Part shown: in pieces, positions 29,347 through 38,286 of the stretch
Layout of the letters: each line of letters opens with the position of its first letter
Numbering within the stretch: position 1 is the first letter of the stretch
DNA from: Gammaproteobacteria bacterium
GTDB lineage: Bacteria; Pseudomonadota; Gammaproteobacteria; Steroidobacterales; Steroidobacteraceae
Length of the DNA: 53,265 nt
Assembly (NCBI GenBank): GCA_013289615.1
Contig: JABCZO010000029.1
Span: 1 to 53,265, forward strand
Reading direction: 5' to 3'
Made by a program: the position numbers and the translations under genes
The notes under the pieces: generated by a model
Told to the model about the DNA's origin: nothing
The model's database searches: none
The model's input: only the letters and a program-made list of their open reading frames with translations

Positions 29347-30248
29347 CAGAAATAGCCTTCCTGCTTCTTCTTTTCCATCGCCGCGGCGCCGTCGCGATCG
29401 ATCACCCTGCCCTGGCGTTCGGAGGTGCGCGCCGCCAGCATCTCCTGGATGATCGCCGCCAGCGAATCGGCACTGCTTTCGATCGCGCCGGTGAGCGGGT
29501 AGCAGCCGAGCGTGCGAAACCGCACCTTGCGCAGTTGCGGCCGCTCGCCAGGCTGCAGCGGCAGGCGTTCGTCGTCCACCAGGATCAGCGCGCCGTCGCG
29601 CTCGACCACCGGCCGGTCGGCGGCGAAATACAGCGGCACGATCGGGATGTCCTCCTGATGGATGTACTGCCAGATGTCCAGTTCGGTCCAGTTCGACAGC
29701 GGGAACACACGCAGGCTCTCGCCCTTGGCCTTGCGCGTGTTATAGAGCCGCCACAGTTCCGGGCGCTGGCGCTTCGGATCCCATCGGTGCTGCGCCGAGC
29801 GGATCGAGACCACGCGCTCCTTGGCGCGCGATTTTTCCTCGTCGCGCCGTGCGCCGCCGAAGGCGGCGTCGAAACCGTAGCGGTCCAGCGCCTGGCGCAG
29901 TGCCTGGGTCTTCATGATGTCGGTATGCAGCGCCGAGCCGTGCACGAACGGATTGATGCCCATCGCGACCCCGTCCGGATTGATGTGCACGATCAGATCC
30001 ATACCCAGCCGGCGAGCGGTCAGATCGCGGAACTCGATCATCTGCCGGAACTTCCAGGTGGTATCGACGTGCAGCAGCGGAAACGGCGGCTTGGCCGGGA
30101 AGAACGCCTTCAGCGCCAGGTGCAGCATCACCGAGCTGTCCTTGCCGATCGAGTACAGCAGCACCGGCCGCTCGCACTCGGCCACCACCTCGCGCAGGAT
30201 GTGGATGCTCTCGGCCTCCAGCCGCGATAGCTGCGATAACTTGGACAT
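29346..30248 (-). CDS. cysD: Sulfate adenylyltransferase subunit 2
   Basis: This encodes 300 residues, the usual length. It carries out ATP-dependent adenylation of sulfate together with CysN. The PP-loop motif [18 protein letters not shown] (about 31-48), [29 protein letters not shown] and the C-terminal [12 protein letters not shown] are all characteristic. The gap to the upstream alpha-E gene is only 54 bases and AT-rich (TTCTATATTTTCGG), leaving room for a promoter of its own. No cysteine- or SAM-responsive riboswitch is seen. Confidence 0.96.
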   Translation of the reverse strand: MSKLSQLSRLEAESIHILREVVAECERPVLLYSIGKDSSVMLHLALKAFFPAKPPFPLLHVDTTWKFRQMIEFRDLTARRLGMDLIVHINPDGVAMGINPFVHGSALHTDIMKTQALRQALDRYGFDAAFGGARRDEEKSRAKERVVSIRSAQHRWDPKRQRPELWRLYNTRKAKGESLRVFPLSNWTELDIWQYIHQEDIPIVPLYFAADRPVVERDGALILVDDERLPLQPGERPQLRKVRFRTLGCYPLTGAIESSADSLAAIIQEMLAARTSERQGRVIDRDGAAAMEKKKQEGYF

Positions 30249-30302
30249 TAGGCGGCGGTCGCTCCCCGCGGAAAACGCGCCATTCTATATTTTCGGCATT
30301 CG

Positions 30303-31307
30303 CTAGGCCGTTATCTGCTTATTCTGGTTCAGATTCTGGTAGGCCATTATCGGCGCGATATCGGCCAGCGGGCTACTGTGACCGACGAAGTAGATGCGCG
30401 CCAGTTCATCGTTGGTGCGGGCGAGCGAGACCTGCAGCCGGTCGATGAATTCGTGCAGCTCACCCTGCTCCAGTGCTTCAAAACGCGTGTGATGGATCGC
30501 GCGCCGCATGCGCGACACGCGCCGCAGCAGCGGCTCGCTGTTTGGCAGCCGATGCAGCACTTCTTCGACGCGACGCAGGCAGCACACGCAGGCACGCGGA
30601 AACTGCTCGTCGGCCAGCAGGAAGCGCACCACCCCGGCGCCGTAGACGCGCTCGCGCGTCTTCAGGCGGTACATCTGGTAGCCCGACAGCGAGCGCAGCA
30701 CCCCCATCCAAAGCACGGTCTCGAACGGTCCCAGCTCGGCCGCGCTCGGCCCGCTCATCATCGCGGCCGCGCGTACATCGACGATGCGGCTGGTCATGTC
30801 GGCACGCTCGATATTGCGTCCGAGCGTCAGGAACGACAGCGCATCGCCTTCATTGAAGATACCCTCGAACATGCCGGTCAGGGCATGGGTCGCGGTGGTG
30901 ACGTGGCCAAGGAAGCCGTAGCGGGTGCGCCTGGCCGAGGCTTCGGTGGCATGCTCGCCGACATACAGGTACAGCTCGTTGATCTGTTCCCAGACCTCGC
31001 GCGGCAGGATATCGCGCACGGTGCGGGCGATCTCGCGCGCCCGTGCGATCGAGGTCATCATCGAACCGGGGTTCTTTTCGCTGGCGACGATGAACTTGAC
31101 CGCCGATTTTTCGCTGTAATCGCGCTCGTGCTCGGCGTACAGGCTGTCGTTGCCGGTGATCTTGACCAGCGGCTGCCAGCCCGGCCGGAGCCGTTGCGGC
31201 AGATCGAGCATCAACCCGGCGCTGACGCCCACCAGGCGCGCCAGATTCTCGGTGCGCTCCAGGTAGCGCGCCATCCAGTAGAGGTTGTCAGCTACGCGCG
31301 AAAGCAT
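30303..31307 (-). CDS. Alpha-E domain protein (DUF403), partner of the Anbu system
   Basis: This encodes 334 mostly helical residues. It opens with MLSRVADNLYWMARYLERTENLARL, the standard start of the alpha-E (DUF403) family, and shows FLTLGRNIERADMTSRI in the middle. The role of the family is unresolved; it nearly always accompanies a circularly permuted ATP-grasp protein, and often a transglutaminase and an Anbu peptidase, possibly in peptide tagging or ligation. Its start overlaps the end of the ATP-grasp gene by 20 bases, so they are one operon. Confidence 0.92.
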   Translation of the reverse strand: MLSRVADNLYWMARYLERTENLARLVGVSAGLMLDLPQRLRPGWQPLVKITGNDSLYAEHERDYSEKSAVKFIVASEKNPGSMMTSIARAREIARTVRDILPREVWEQINELYLYVGEHATEASARRTRYGFLGHVTTATHALTGMFEGIFNEGDALSFLTLGRNIERADMTSRIVDVRAAAMMSGPSAAELGPFETVLWMGVLRSLSGYQMYRLKTRERVYGAGVVRFLLADEQFPRACVCCLRRVEEVLHRLPNSEPLLRRVSRMRRAIHHTRFEALEQGELHEFIDRLQVSLARTNDELARIYFVGHSSPLADIAPIMAYQNLNQNKQITA

Positions 31308-32760
31308 GGTCGGTCGACGTGTCGACTATCCAGGTGTCCTTGCTGCCGCCGCCCTGCGAGGAATTGACCACCAGCGAGCCCTTGCGCATCGCGACGCGCG
31401 TCAGGCCGCCCGTGGTCACCTGCACCTCACGGCCGGAGAGAATGAACGGCCGCAGATCCAGATGCCGCGGCTCGATCCCGCCTTCCACCAGCGTCGGCGT
31501 GGTCGACAGGCTGATCACCGGCTGGGCGATGTAATTGCGCGGATTGAGCTGGATCAGTTCGGCGAACTGCTTGCGCTCCGCGGCGCTGGATTTCGGTCCC
31601 ATCAGCATGCCGTAACCGCCCGATTCATTGGCCGGTTTGACCACCAGCGTGGCCAGATTCGCCAGCACATGCCTGCATTGCGATCCTTCCGCGCACAGGA
31701 ACGAGGGCACGTTCGGCAGGATGGCATCCTGATCGAGGTAGTAGCGAATCATCGCCGGCACGAACGTATACACCAGCTTGTCGTCGGCGACCCCGGCCCC
31801 CGGCGCGTTCGCCAGCGCGACGTTGCCGGCACGCCAGGCGCGCATCAGACCGCGCACGCCAAGGGTGGAATCGGACAGAAACACTTCCGGGTCGAGAAAC
31901 AGATCGTCCACGCGCCGGTAGATCACATCGACACGCTGCCAGCCGACGATGGTGCGCATGTAGACGGTGTCGTCGTCCCCGACCACCAGATCGCGCCCTT
32001 CCACCAGTTCACAGCCCATCTGGTGTGCCAGGTACGAATGCTCGAAATAGGCGGAGTTATAAATGCCGGGCGTCAGCACCACCACCTCGGGCTGATCCAC
32101 GCCGGCGGGCGCCAGCGCGCGCAGCATGTCGAACAGCTGCGATGGGTAGTCATCGACCGGCAGGATTCCCGCCGCCTCGAACACCTCGGGAAACACCCGC
32201 TTGACGACCTGCCGGTTCTCCAGCATGTACGACACGCCGGAGGGCACGCGCAGGTTGTCCTCCAGCACGTACACGGTGCCGTCGGCGCCGCGCACCAGAT
32301 CCGAGCCGCAGATATGCGCCCAGATGTGCTGCGGCGGATGGATGCCGACGCACTGCGAGCGAAAGTTGGCCGAATCGGCCAGGTAGCCGCGCGGAAACAC
32401 GCCGTCGCCGACGATGCGCTGCTCGTGGTAGATATCGTCGATGAACATGTTCAGCGCCTGGGCGCGCTGCTGCAGTCCGGCCTCGATGCGACGCCACTCA
32501 TCGAGCGCGATCACCCGCGGAATGATGTCGAGCGGCCAGGCGCGATCGATCGAGCCCCCCTCCTCGTGGTAGACGGTAAAGGTGATCCCCATGCTGCGAA
32601 TGGCCACATCGGCGGCCTTCTGCCGCGTTGCGAGCTCGTCCGGACCGAGCGCCGAGAGAAATTCGATCAGTGCCGTGGCGGCAGGTCGCGGCGCACCACC
32701 GGGCCCGATCAGCTCGTCGAAGCTCGCCGATGCCGGATACTCATCCCAGGCAATCCGCAT
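31288..32760 (-). CDS. Circularly permuted type-2 ATP-grasp protein
   Basis: This encodes 490 residues. Recognisable blocks are RAWPLDIIPRVIALDEWRRI, AQALNMFIDDIYHEQRI, GTVYVLEDNLRVPSGVSYML and VVKPANESGGYGMLMGP, all typical of the family. It is expected to form an amide bond using ATP; peptide synthetase activity is suspected for the Anbu-associated group. The start codon ATG at 32760 lies 154 bases from the divergent peptidase gene. That intergenic space probably holds promoters for both directions. Confidence 0.93.
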   Translation of the reverse strand: MRIAWDEYPASASFDELIGPGGAPRPAATALIEFLSALGPDELATRQKAADVAIRSMGITFTVYHEEGGSIDRAWPLDIIPRVIALDEWRRIEAGLQQRAQALNMFIDDIYHEQRIVGDGVFPRGYLADSANFRSQCVGIHPPQHIWAHICGSDLVRGADGTVYVLEDNLRVPSGVSYMLENRQVVKRVFPEVFEAAGILPVDDYPSQLFDMLRALAPAGVDQPEVVVLTPGIYNSAYFEHSYLAHQMGCELVEGRDLVVGDDDTVYMRTIVGWQRVDVIYRRVDDLFLDPEVFLSDSTLGVRGLMRAWRAGNVALANAPGAGVADDKLVYTFVPAMIRYYLDQDAILPNVPSFLCAEGSQCRHVLANLATLVVKPANESGGYGMLMGPKSSAAERKQFAELIQLNPRNYIAQPVISLSTTPTLVEGGIEPRHLDLRPFILSGREVQVTTGGLTRVAMRKGSLVVNSSQGGGSKDTWIVDTSTDHAFARS

Positions 32761-32914
32761 GTGATTTGCCAGGCCCTGTTTGACTGTCTTGCAGCTACAG
32801 TAGCAGGGCGCGGGTGGCGATTGAACACTCGGCGGCAGCGGCGTGAAAAATGTACCAATTGGTTAGACTGGCGCCCGTTCCTGGTGCACCAGGGCTTAGC
32901 TCGATGGATCTGCA

Positions 32915-33664
32915 ATGACCTACTGCCTCGCATTGAAACTCCGTGACGGCCTGGTGTTCGCCTCCGACTCGCGCACCACTGCCGGCGTCGACTACATCAG
33001 CACCTATCGGAAAATGCATGTATTTCAGCCGTCCGGCGACCGGCTGCTGGTGGTACTGACCTCCGGCAACCTGGCGACGACCCAGGAGGTGCTCGACAAC
33101 CTGCGGCGCGACCTGGCTGCGACGCAGCCGAGCGAGAGTCTGGCCACGGTGTCCTACGTTTTCGAGGCAGCGCGCTATGTCGGCAAGGTGCTGGGCACCG
33201 TTGTGCAGCATTACGCCGCCACGCTCGGCGCCAGCGTGGCGGAGTTGCGCGCCACGCTGATCGTCGGTGGCCAGATCGCCGGCCAGCCGCCGGAAATCTA
33301 TATGGTGTATCCGGAGGGCAACTATGTCGCCGCGACCTGGGAGACACCGTACCTGCAGCTGGGCGAATTCAAATACGGCAAGCCGATCCTGTCGCGGCTG
33401 GCCGGTGCCGACCTGTCACTGAACGATGCCGCCCGGCTGGCACTGATCTCGTTCGATGCGGCGATGAAATCCAACCTGTCGGTCGGACCGCCGCTGGAGC
33501 TCGCGATCTACCCCGACGGCGCGCTGAAGTTCTCCCAGCACCTGTCGCTCGATGCCGAATCGGCGCTGCTGCGCAGTGTCTGCCGACGCTGGCATGAAAA
33601 GCTCACGCAGGCCTTCCACGCGCTGCCAAAGTTCGAGTGGGAGCGCCCCGGGCCGCCGGCATGA
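32915..33664 (+). CDS. Anbu-type (ancestral beta subunit) proteasome-like peptidase
   Basis: This encodes 249 residues. The start MTYCLALKLRDGLVFASDSR resembles Anbu proteins: after removal of Met the threonine at position 2 is the presumed catalytic nucleophile. Aspartate in FASDSRTTAG and lysine in STYRKMHVF complete the proteasome-like active site. Anbu forms ring-like oligomers in characterised examples. Its usual neighbours (alpha-E and ATP-grasp) are here, but divergently oriented and without a transglutaminase-like gene. The stop codon overlaps the start of the HemD-like gene by four bases (ATGA). Confidence 0.9.
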   Translation: MTYCLALKLRDGLVFASDSRTTAGVDYISTYRKMHVFQPSGDRLLVVLTSGNLATTQEVLDNLRRDLAATQPSESLATVSYVFEAARYVGKVLGTVVQHYAATLGASVAELRATLIVGGQIAGQPPEIYMVYPEGNYVAATWETPYLQLGEFKYGKPILSRLAGADLSLNDAARLALISFDAAMKSNLSVGPPLELAIYPDGALKFSQHLSLDAESALLRSVCRRWHEKLTQAFHALPKFEWERPGPPA

Positions 33665-34503
33665 GCGAGCCGCTCGCCGGGCGCGTGATCGCGGTCGCCG
33701 AGGCACGTGAACTCGACGTGTTTGCCGCGCTGCTCGAGCGCCGCGGCGCCCAGGTGCAGCGTTACCCGCTGGTGCGCATCATCGATGCGCCCGATCCGGT
33801 GCCAGTGCTCGCCTTCCTTCGCAGTGCCGCCGAAGGCGGCTGCGACGATCTGATCCTGCTGACCGGCGAGGGCCTGCGCCGCATGATGGGTTGCATTGAT
33901 CGGCATCAGCCGGCGCTGCGCACGCCGTTTCTGGCGGCCCTGAAGCAAATGCGCAAGATCACGCGCGGTCCCAAGCCGGCGCGCGCGCTGCGTGAGCTCG
34001 GCCTGAGCAGCGATCTGCCGGCCGCGGTGCCGACCACCCAGGGCGTGATCGAGACCCTGCGCGCATTTGATTTGCACCGGCGGCGCATTGGCGTGCAGTT
34101 GTACGGGGCAGAGCCCAATGTAGCGCTGATCGAATTCCTGCGCGGCGCCGGGGCGCTGGTGAGCACGGTCGCGCCGTATTTGTACGCCGATGGTGCCACC
34201 GGGGCCGCGGTACTGGAGTTGCTCGAGCGCATGGCTGGCGGACAGATCGACGCCATCGCCTTCACCAGCAAGGCCCAGGTCGAGCGGCTGTTTCGTGCCG
34301 CGCCGGCCGAGCGGGTGCGTGCGGCGCTGGCCTCGACCAATGTTGCCGCGGTCGGCCCGGTCGTGAGCGACACGCTGGCGAGCTACGGGGTGGCGGTTAA
34401 CGCGATGCCCGACAGCGCCTGGTTCATGAAGCCTCTCACCGCATCGCTATCCGAACTGCTCGCGGACAGCAGCACCCAGCCTGATGGAGATATCGGGTTA
34501 TAG
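33661..34503 (+). CDS. Uroporphyrinogen-III synthase (HemD)-family protein
   Basis: This encodes 280 residues in two similar alpha/beta halves. Features of the fold are GRVIAVAEARELDVFAALL, DDLILLTGEGLRRMM, GVQLYGAEPN and DAIAFTSKAQVERLF, with a final LASYGVAV block. HemD closes the tetrapyrrole ring in haem synthesis. The gene is not near other hem genes but is coupled to the Anbu peptidase, so it may be a paralogue with another role. The last codons lie inside a 31-bp perfect hairpin. I therefore leave the symbol blank. Confidence 0.82.
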   Translation: MSEPLAGRVIAVAEARELDVFAALLERRGAQVQRYPLVRIIDAPDPVPVLAFLRSAAEGGCDDLILLTGEGLRRMMGCIDRHQPALRTPFLAALKQMRKITRGPKPARALRELGLSSDLPAAVPTTQGVIETLRAFDLHRRRIGVQLYGAEPNVALIEFLRGAGALVSTVAPYLYADGATGAAVLELLERMAGGQIDAIAFTSKAQVERLFRAAPAERVRAALASTNVAAVGPVVSDTLASYGVAVNAMPDSAWFMKPLTASLSELLADSSTQPDGDIGL

Positions 34504-34551
34504 AGTTTGTTTTTCATTACGAAAAACAAACTCTATAACCCGATATCTCCA
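34485..34551. repeat. 31-bp perfect inverted repeat with 5-nt loop
   Basis: The left arm at 34485-34515 is exactly complementary to the right arm at 34521-34551, with ATTAC as the loop. It is AT-rich compared with its surroundings and overlaps the last six codons and the stop codon (34501-34503) of the HemD-like gene. It lies between convergent genes, so a bidirectional terminator is possible. The poly-T run is inside the stem rather than after it, which is not the usual form. A library-preparation artefact cannot be ruled out. Confidence 0.95.
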
Positions 34552-34577
34552 AAGTATTGGGTATTCCTGGTCCGCGC

Positions 34578-35084
34578 TCAGGTCGAGTACATGCGCTGCA
34601 GGAAGCTCAGGAACTGCTCGAGCTCGGCTTTGCTGAAGCGGCTGGCCATGTGCCGCTCGAGCTGGCGCACCTGCGTCATCAGCGCTTCGAGTTCCCCGGT
34701 GCCGGATTCGGTCAGTGAAATACCCTGGCGGCGACGATCGCGGGTCGAACGGCGGCGCTCGATGAGCCCGGCGCGCTCGAGCCGATCCAGCAACGCCACG
34801 ATGCTCGCCTTGTCCACGCCGAGATGGGTGCCGAGTTCGATCTGCGCTATGCCGGGGTTGGCACGCACCAGGCACAGCAGGCTGAACAGGCCAGGGCGGA
34901 TCTTGTTCTCGCCGATGAAGCTGACGTAGGTGCGCCAGGAGGCCTGGTTGGCGCGCCGCAGGTTGTAACCCAGCAGCTTCGGCAGCGGCCCCAGATCCAC
35001 CTTGGCGCCGGCGGCACGCTCGCGCCTGGGGGCGGCGGGACGCTTATCGCGCACGCGTGCGCTGTTACTGCCCGCCTGTTCCAC
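34578..35084 (-). CDS. MarR-family transcriptional regulator
   Basis: This encodes 168 residues. The winged helix is seen as QIELGTHLGVDKASIVALLDRLERAGLIERRRSTRDRRRQ, here read in parts: GVDKASIVALLDRLERAGLI is the recognition region and STRDRRRQGISLTE the wing. The first 27 residues are a basic, probably flexible tail. MarR proteins usually repress their own promoter and a neighbouring gene and respond to small phenolic compounds. A matching promoter with an operator-like dyad lies upstream (35135-35165). The carbamoylputrescine amidase gene is upstream on the same strand. Confidence 0.93.
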   Translation of the reverse strand: MEQAGSNSARVRDKRPAAPRRERAAGAKVDLGPLPKLLGYNLRRANQASWRTYVSFIGENKIRPGLFSLLCLVRANPGIAQIELGTHLGVDKASIVALLDRLERAGLIERRRSTRDRRRQGISLTESGTGELEALMTQVRQLERHMASRFSKAELEQFLSFLQRMYST

Positions 35085-35134
35085 TATTACACCCCAACCT
35101 TGATGCGAGGACGCCGAGTCGGCGTAAACGCGCG

Positions 35135-35165
35135 CAGTATATTTTCATTACTGTTCGTACTGCAA
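35135..35165 (-). promoter_or_regulatory. Sigma-70-like promoter with overlapping dyad for the MarR gene
   Basis: On the reverse strand, TTGCAG (35160-35165) and TATACT (35136-35141) are separated by 18 bases, a good consensus promoter. The inverted repeat CAGTA (35135-35139) and TACTG (35149-35153) sits over the -10 element. That is a suitable position for autorepression by the MarR protein, about 50 bases before its start codon. Confidence 0.65.
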
Positions 35166-35253
35166 ATGGATAGGCATTGCTACATATTGCAGTTATTGCA
35201 GGCTGCAGCGCCAACGGCGGCGGTATCGCCGGCAGCTGGCGCACCGTGCCACC

Positions 35254-36147
35254 TCAGCGCCCACTGAAGCTTCCCAGTGGGCCATACAGCTCCGGCCGGC
35301 GGTCGCGAAACACGAACCAGCTATCGCGCGCCTGGCGCAGCTGATCCAGGTCGAAGCTTGCAATTACCACCGCCTCGGCATCGTCGGGCGCTTCGTCCAC
35401 CAGCGCCCCGCTGGCATCGGCGATGAACGAGGAGCCGTAGAAGCGAATGTGCAGCGCCTGCGGATTCTGCATCGAATACTCGGTGCCGATACGGTTACTG
35501 GCGATCAGCGGCATCAGGTTGGCGGCGGCATGGCCCTGCTGGGTGCGCTGCCAGTGCCGCCGTGAATCCACCGGCGACGCCGGCGGCGGCTCGCTGCCGA
35601 TCGCAGTTGGATACAGCAGCAGCTCGGCGCCCATCAGCGCCATGATGCGCGCGCTCTCGGGAAACCACTGATCCCAGCAGATGGCGGCACCGATGCGGCC
35701 ATGGCGGGTATCGAACACGCGAAAGCCGGTGTCGCCGGGACTGAAATAGAACTTTTCCTGGTAGCCGGGGCCGTTCGGAATGTGCGACTTGCGGTAGATA
35801 CCAAGCCGCCGCCCATCGGCGTCGAACATCGCCAGAGAATTGAAATAGACGTTGCCGGCGCGCTCGAAGAAGCTGATCGGCAACACCACCTGGAGCTCGG
35901 CCGCCAGGGCGCCGAAGCGCCGCAGCAACGCGCTGTCGTCGGCATTCTCGGCCAGCTGCAGGTACTTCGGATCCTGTTCGATGCAAAAATAAGGCGTCGC
36001 GAACAGCTCCTGCAGCAGGATGACTTGGGCTCCGCGGCCGTGCGCCTCGCGCACCAGGCGCTCGGCGCGATCGAGATTCGAAGGCAGCTCCCAGCTACAG
36101 GCGAACTGCGTCGCAGCGACCGTGACCTGGCGGGCGCCGTCACTCAT
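35254..36147 (-). CDS. aguB: N-carbamoylputrescine amidase
   Basis: This encodes 297 residues of the nitrilase fold. The catalytic triad is glutamate in ILLQELFATPYFC, lysine in GIYRKSHIPNGPGY and cysteine in GAAICWDQWFPE. The block PTAIGSEPPPASPVDSRRHW is typical of the plant/bacterial enzyme that releases putrescine from N-carbamoylputrescine. The agmatine deiminase partner (aguA) is not in the window. The start overlaps the stop of the Gfo/Idh gene by four bases, so they are co-transcribed. Confidence 0.92.
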   Translation of the reverse strand: MSDGARQVTVAATQFACSWELPSNLDRAERLVREAHGRGAQVILLQELFATPYFCIEQDPKYLQLAENADDSALLRRFGALAAELQVVLPISFFERAGNVYFNSLAMFDADGRRLGIYRKSHIPNGPGYQEKFYFSPGDTGFRVFDTRHGRIGAAICWDQWFPESARIMALMGAELLLYPTAIGSEPPPASPVDSRRHWQRTQQGHAAANLMPLIASNRIGTEYSMQNPQALHIRFYGSSFIADASGALVDEAPDDAEAVVIASFDLDQLRQARDSWFVFRDRRPELYGPLGSFSGR

Positions 36148-37100
36148 GCGCGCGCTGCCACGGGCGTGCCCTGCACCCTCTCGCTGATCGCAATCGCGGT
36201 CTGCAACGCGCGCAAGCCATCCTCACCGCTCACCACTACCCGGTGCTCGCCGCGTATGGCGGCAATGAATGACTGGATTTCCGCCAGCAGCGCATCGCCC
36301 TGATCGAACGACTGTTCTTCGATGTGCGCCGGCAATTGACCCTCGCGCACCGGCCCCAGGCGCTTGCGAATCACGGTCAATATCTTCTGCTGCAGGTCGA
36401 TCGACAGGTAGGCATCGTCGACGAATACGCGCAGTTTGCGCTCGGTCTTGAAGCTCACGCGGCTGGCGGTAACGTTGGCGACGCAGCCGCTGTCAAAGCG
36501 CAGCCGCGCATTGGCAATATCGATCTCCTGGGAGAACACCGGCGTGCCGATCGCCTCCAGGCTCGCTACCGGACTGGCGACGATCATCTGCACCAGGTCG
36601 ATGTCGTGAATCATCAGGTCGAGCACCACGTTGACGTCGGTACCGCGCTCCTTGAACGGCGCCAGGCGGTGACCTTCGATGAAGCGCGGCCGCGCCAGCA
36701 GCGCTTCGGCGGCCAGAATGGCCGGATTGAAGCGCTCCAGGTGCCCGACCTGCAGTACGCGCCCGTACTGGCGCGCGACGCCAATCAGGCGCTCGGCCTG
36801 CGCGGTGCTCTCGGTGATCGGTTTCTCCACCAGTACATGCGCCCCGGACTCGAGGAATGCGCAGGCGATATCGTAGTGGCTCGGAGTCGGGGTGACGATA
36901 CTGACCGCGTCAACCTTGCCCAGTAGTTCGCGGAAGTCGCCGTACGCCGGCGCCTGCACCTCGGCAGCCACCCGCGAGGCCACCTGCGCCTGGCTGTCCA
37001 CCACCCCGACCAGGCTGCAGTCGGCAAGCAGAGCGTATTTCTGGGCGTGAAAGCGTCCCAGATAGCCCACTCCGACCACCGCCGCTCTGATTTTCTCCAT
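36144..37100 (-). CDS. Gfo/Idh/MocA-family oxidoreductase
   Basis: This encodes 318 residues. The Rossmann motif GVGYLGRFHAQKYA is at about residues 10-23, the EKPI motif in HVLVEKPITES at about 93, and GHLERFNP follows. The pattern VVLDLMIHDIDLV is typical of the GnnA-like group that oxidises UDP-GlcNAc at C3 for lipid A, but nothing nearby supports lipid A synthesis. The start at 37100 (MEKIRAAVV) is preferred because the domain begins at once; an in-frame start further upstream would add 11 residues. The downstream partner is aguB. Confidence 0.85.
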   Translation of the reverse strand: MEKIRAAVVGVGYLGRFHAQKYALLADCSLVGVVDSQAQVASRVAAEVQAPAYGDFRELLGKVDAVSIVTPTPSHYDIACAFLESGAHVLVEKPITESTAQAERLIGVARQYGRVLQVGHLERFNPAILAAEALLARPRFIEGHRLAPFKERGTDVNVVLDLMIHDIDLVQMIVASPVASLEAIGTPVFSQEIDIANARLRFDSGCVANVTASRVSFKTERKLRVFVDDAYLSIDLQQKILTVIRKRLGPVREGQLPAHIEEQSFDQGDALLAEIQSFIAAIRGEHRVVVSGEDGLRALQTAIAISERVQGTPVAARA

Positions 37101-37189
37101 GTGCCGGCTATTATGCCTAAAGGTCGCGGACACGAGTCAGCGCCGGCTGGCGGGTGGAACCTGGCCGCCACTAGTTAGAAGGATTGGAC

Positions 37190-37483
37190 GTGAACGATCA
37201 ATTGCGCCGCTTGTGGGACCGGTGTCGCGGCGCGCGTGGCCTGTGGCGCGAGCTGCTGATGTTCGCGGCGTGCATCGGCGTCGGCGTGATCGTCATGCCC
37301 TGCCTGATCTTTGCTGTCGGCCGGGCCGCGCTCGGTCCCTACGCCCACGGCAGCGTGTTTGCACTCTGGCACGATTTCATGATCGGACTGCTCTCCGGCT
37401 CGCAGGCGGTGTGGTTCATCGTGCTGGGACCCTACCTGCTGGCGTGGCTGCTGCGCGGCGGCCGCCGCCTGTTACATAATTGA
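37190..37483 (+). CDS. Small two-helix membrane protein of unknown function
   Basis: This encodes 97 residues. Two hydrophobic segments are visible: LLMFAACIGVGVIVMPCLIF and a C-terminal stretch around WFIVLGPYLLAWLL. The N-terminus is basic. The start is placed at the GTG at 37190, with AGAAGGA six bases ahead; a TTG two codons earlier is possible. It does not match a family I can name. Confidence 0.7.
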   Translation: MNDQLRRLWDRCRGARGLWRELLMFAACIGVGVIVMPCLIFAVGRAALGPYAHGSVFALWHDFMIGLLSGSQAVWFIVLGPYLLAWLLRGGRRLLHN

Positions 37484-37603
37484 GAGCAGCTTCGCCGACC
37501 CCGTGATTGCCATCACAGATCCGGCGGCACTGCGGCACGGACAGATCCGCAGGGTGTAATCCTATTCTCCGGGAAATACTGTGCGCACCGAGCGCCTGAC
37601 TGG

Positions 37604-37819
37604 ATGGGACCGATGGGGAAGACAGCTGACAAGCACTGGCGAATTGCGGGCTCCGGGCAGCCAGAGCCGGCGTGCCGCGAGCAGGTGCTCAAGGACATAA
37701 CGCTCGCTCTGGTGGCCGCTCACCGTGCCGATGCCAGGCAGCATGGCGGTTTCGATCCGTATGACAAGCCCCTGGGCTCCAACCAGCACGATGTCTGGGG
37801 CCGGCGGCGCCGCGCCTGA
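37604..37819 (+). CDS. Small conserved-looking protein of unknown function
   Basis: This encodes 71 residues with no membrane segment. The C-terminal part (HGGFDPYDKPLGSNQHDVWG, then a run of arginines) resembles short proteins of gammaproteobacteria with a GFxPY motif; this is recalled and not verified. A start three codons later is equally likely. The 120 bases upstream (37484-37603) hold no other gene. Confidence 0.5.
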   Translation: MGPMGKTADKHWRIAGSGQPEPACREQVLKDITLALVAAHRADARQHGGFDPYDKPLGSNQHDVWGRRRRA

Positions 37820-37886
37820 TGCTAGCGCCGCGCTTGATGCCGCAGGGTAGATCGTGCAACGGCCGCATGCCTGGCTGCCGCGGTGC

Positions 37887-38171
37887 TCAGGGCCAGTAGA
37901 TGAAGCCAAGCGCGACCAGCATGGCCGCCAGTGCAGCCTCGGCGCCGTAGCGCCAGCGCCAGTGCTTCAATTCGCCGACAAAGCTCGCGCCACCGACCAG
38001 CGCCAGGCTCCAGGACCACAGCAGGCCCTTGAGCAGCGGCAAGCGCTCGGGCGTCAGCCGGGCCGAATACTCCGGCAGCAGCAGGAACACGATCGCGCTC
38101 ATGGTCAATGAGACCGACATAGCGACCGCCGATCCCATGATGATGCCGACCAGAACGGCCATCGGCCGCAT
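37887..38171 (-). CDS. Small three-helix membrane protein of unknown function
   Basis: This encodes 94 residues with three hydrophobic segments: MAVLVGIIMGSAVAMSVSL, LLKGLLWSWSLALVGGASFV and AALAAMLVALGFIYWP. The start at 38171 (MRPMAV) is chosen because GGAG lies eight bases ahead; the longer frame to 38225 lacks such a site. It is divergent from the prc gene, from which it is separated by 115 bases. No known domain is recognised. Confidence 0.72.
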   Translation of the reverse strand: MRPMAVLVGIIMGSAVAMSVSLTMSAIVFLLLPEYSARLTPERLPLLKGLLWSWSLALVGGASFVGELKHWRWRYGAEAALAAMLVALGFIYWP

Positions 38172-38286
38172 GCGATTTCTCCGATTTTCGGCCGTCGGCT
38201 GCTTGAATACAGCCGCGACTGCCATATGGTCTGTAAAGATGTCAGACTTGATGGCAGTCTAGCCCTTGCAAGGTCCCACACCCAGC

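Noticed and set aside
27526..29355. Long forward frame of 609 codons opposite cysNC
   Set aside because: Antisense of a clear CysNC gene in high-GC DNA; no family resemblance.
30249..30302. Riboswitch upstream of cysD
   Set aside because: The gap is only 54 bases and shows no SAM-type fold.
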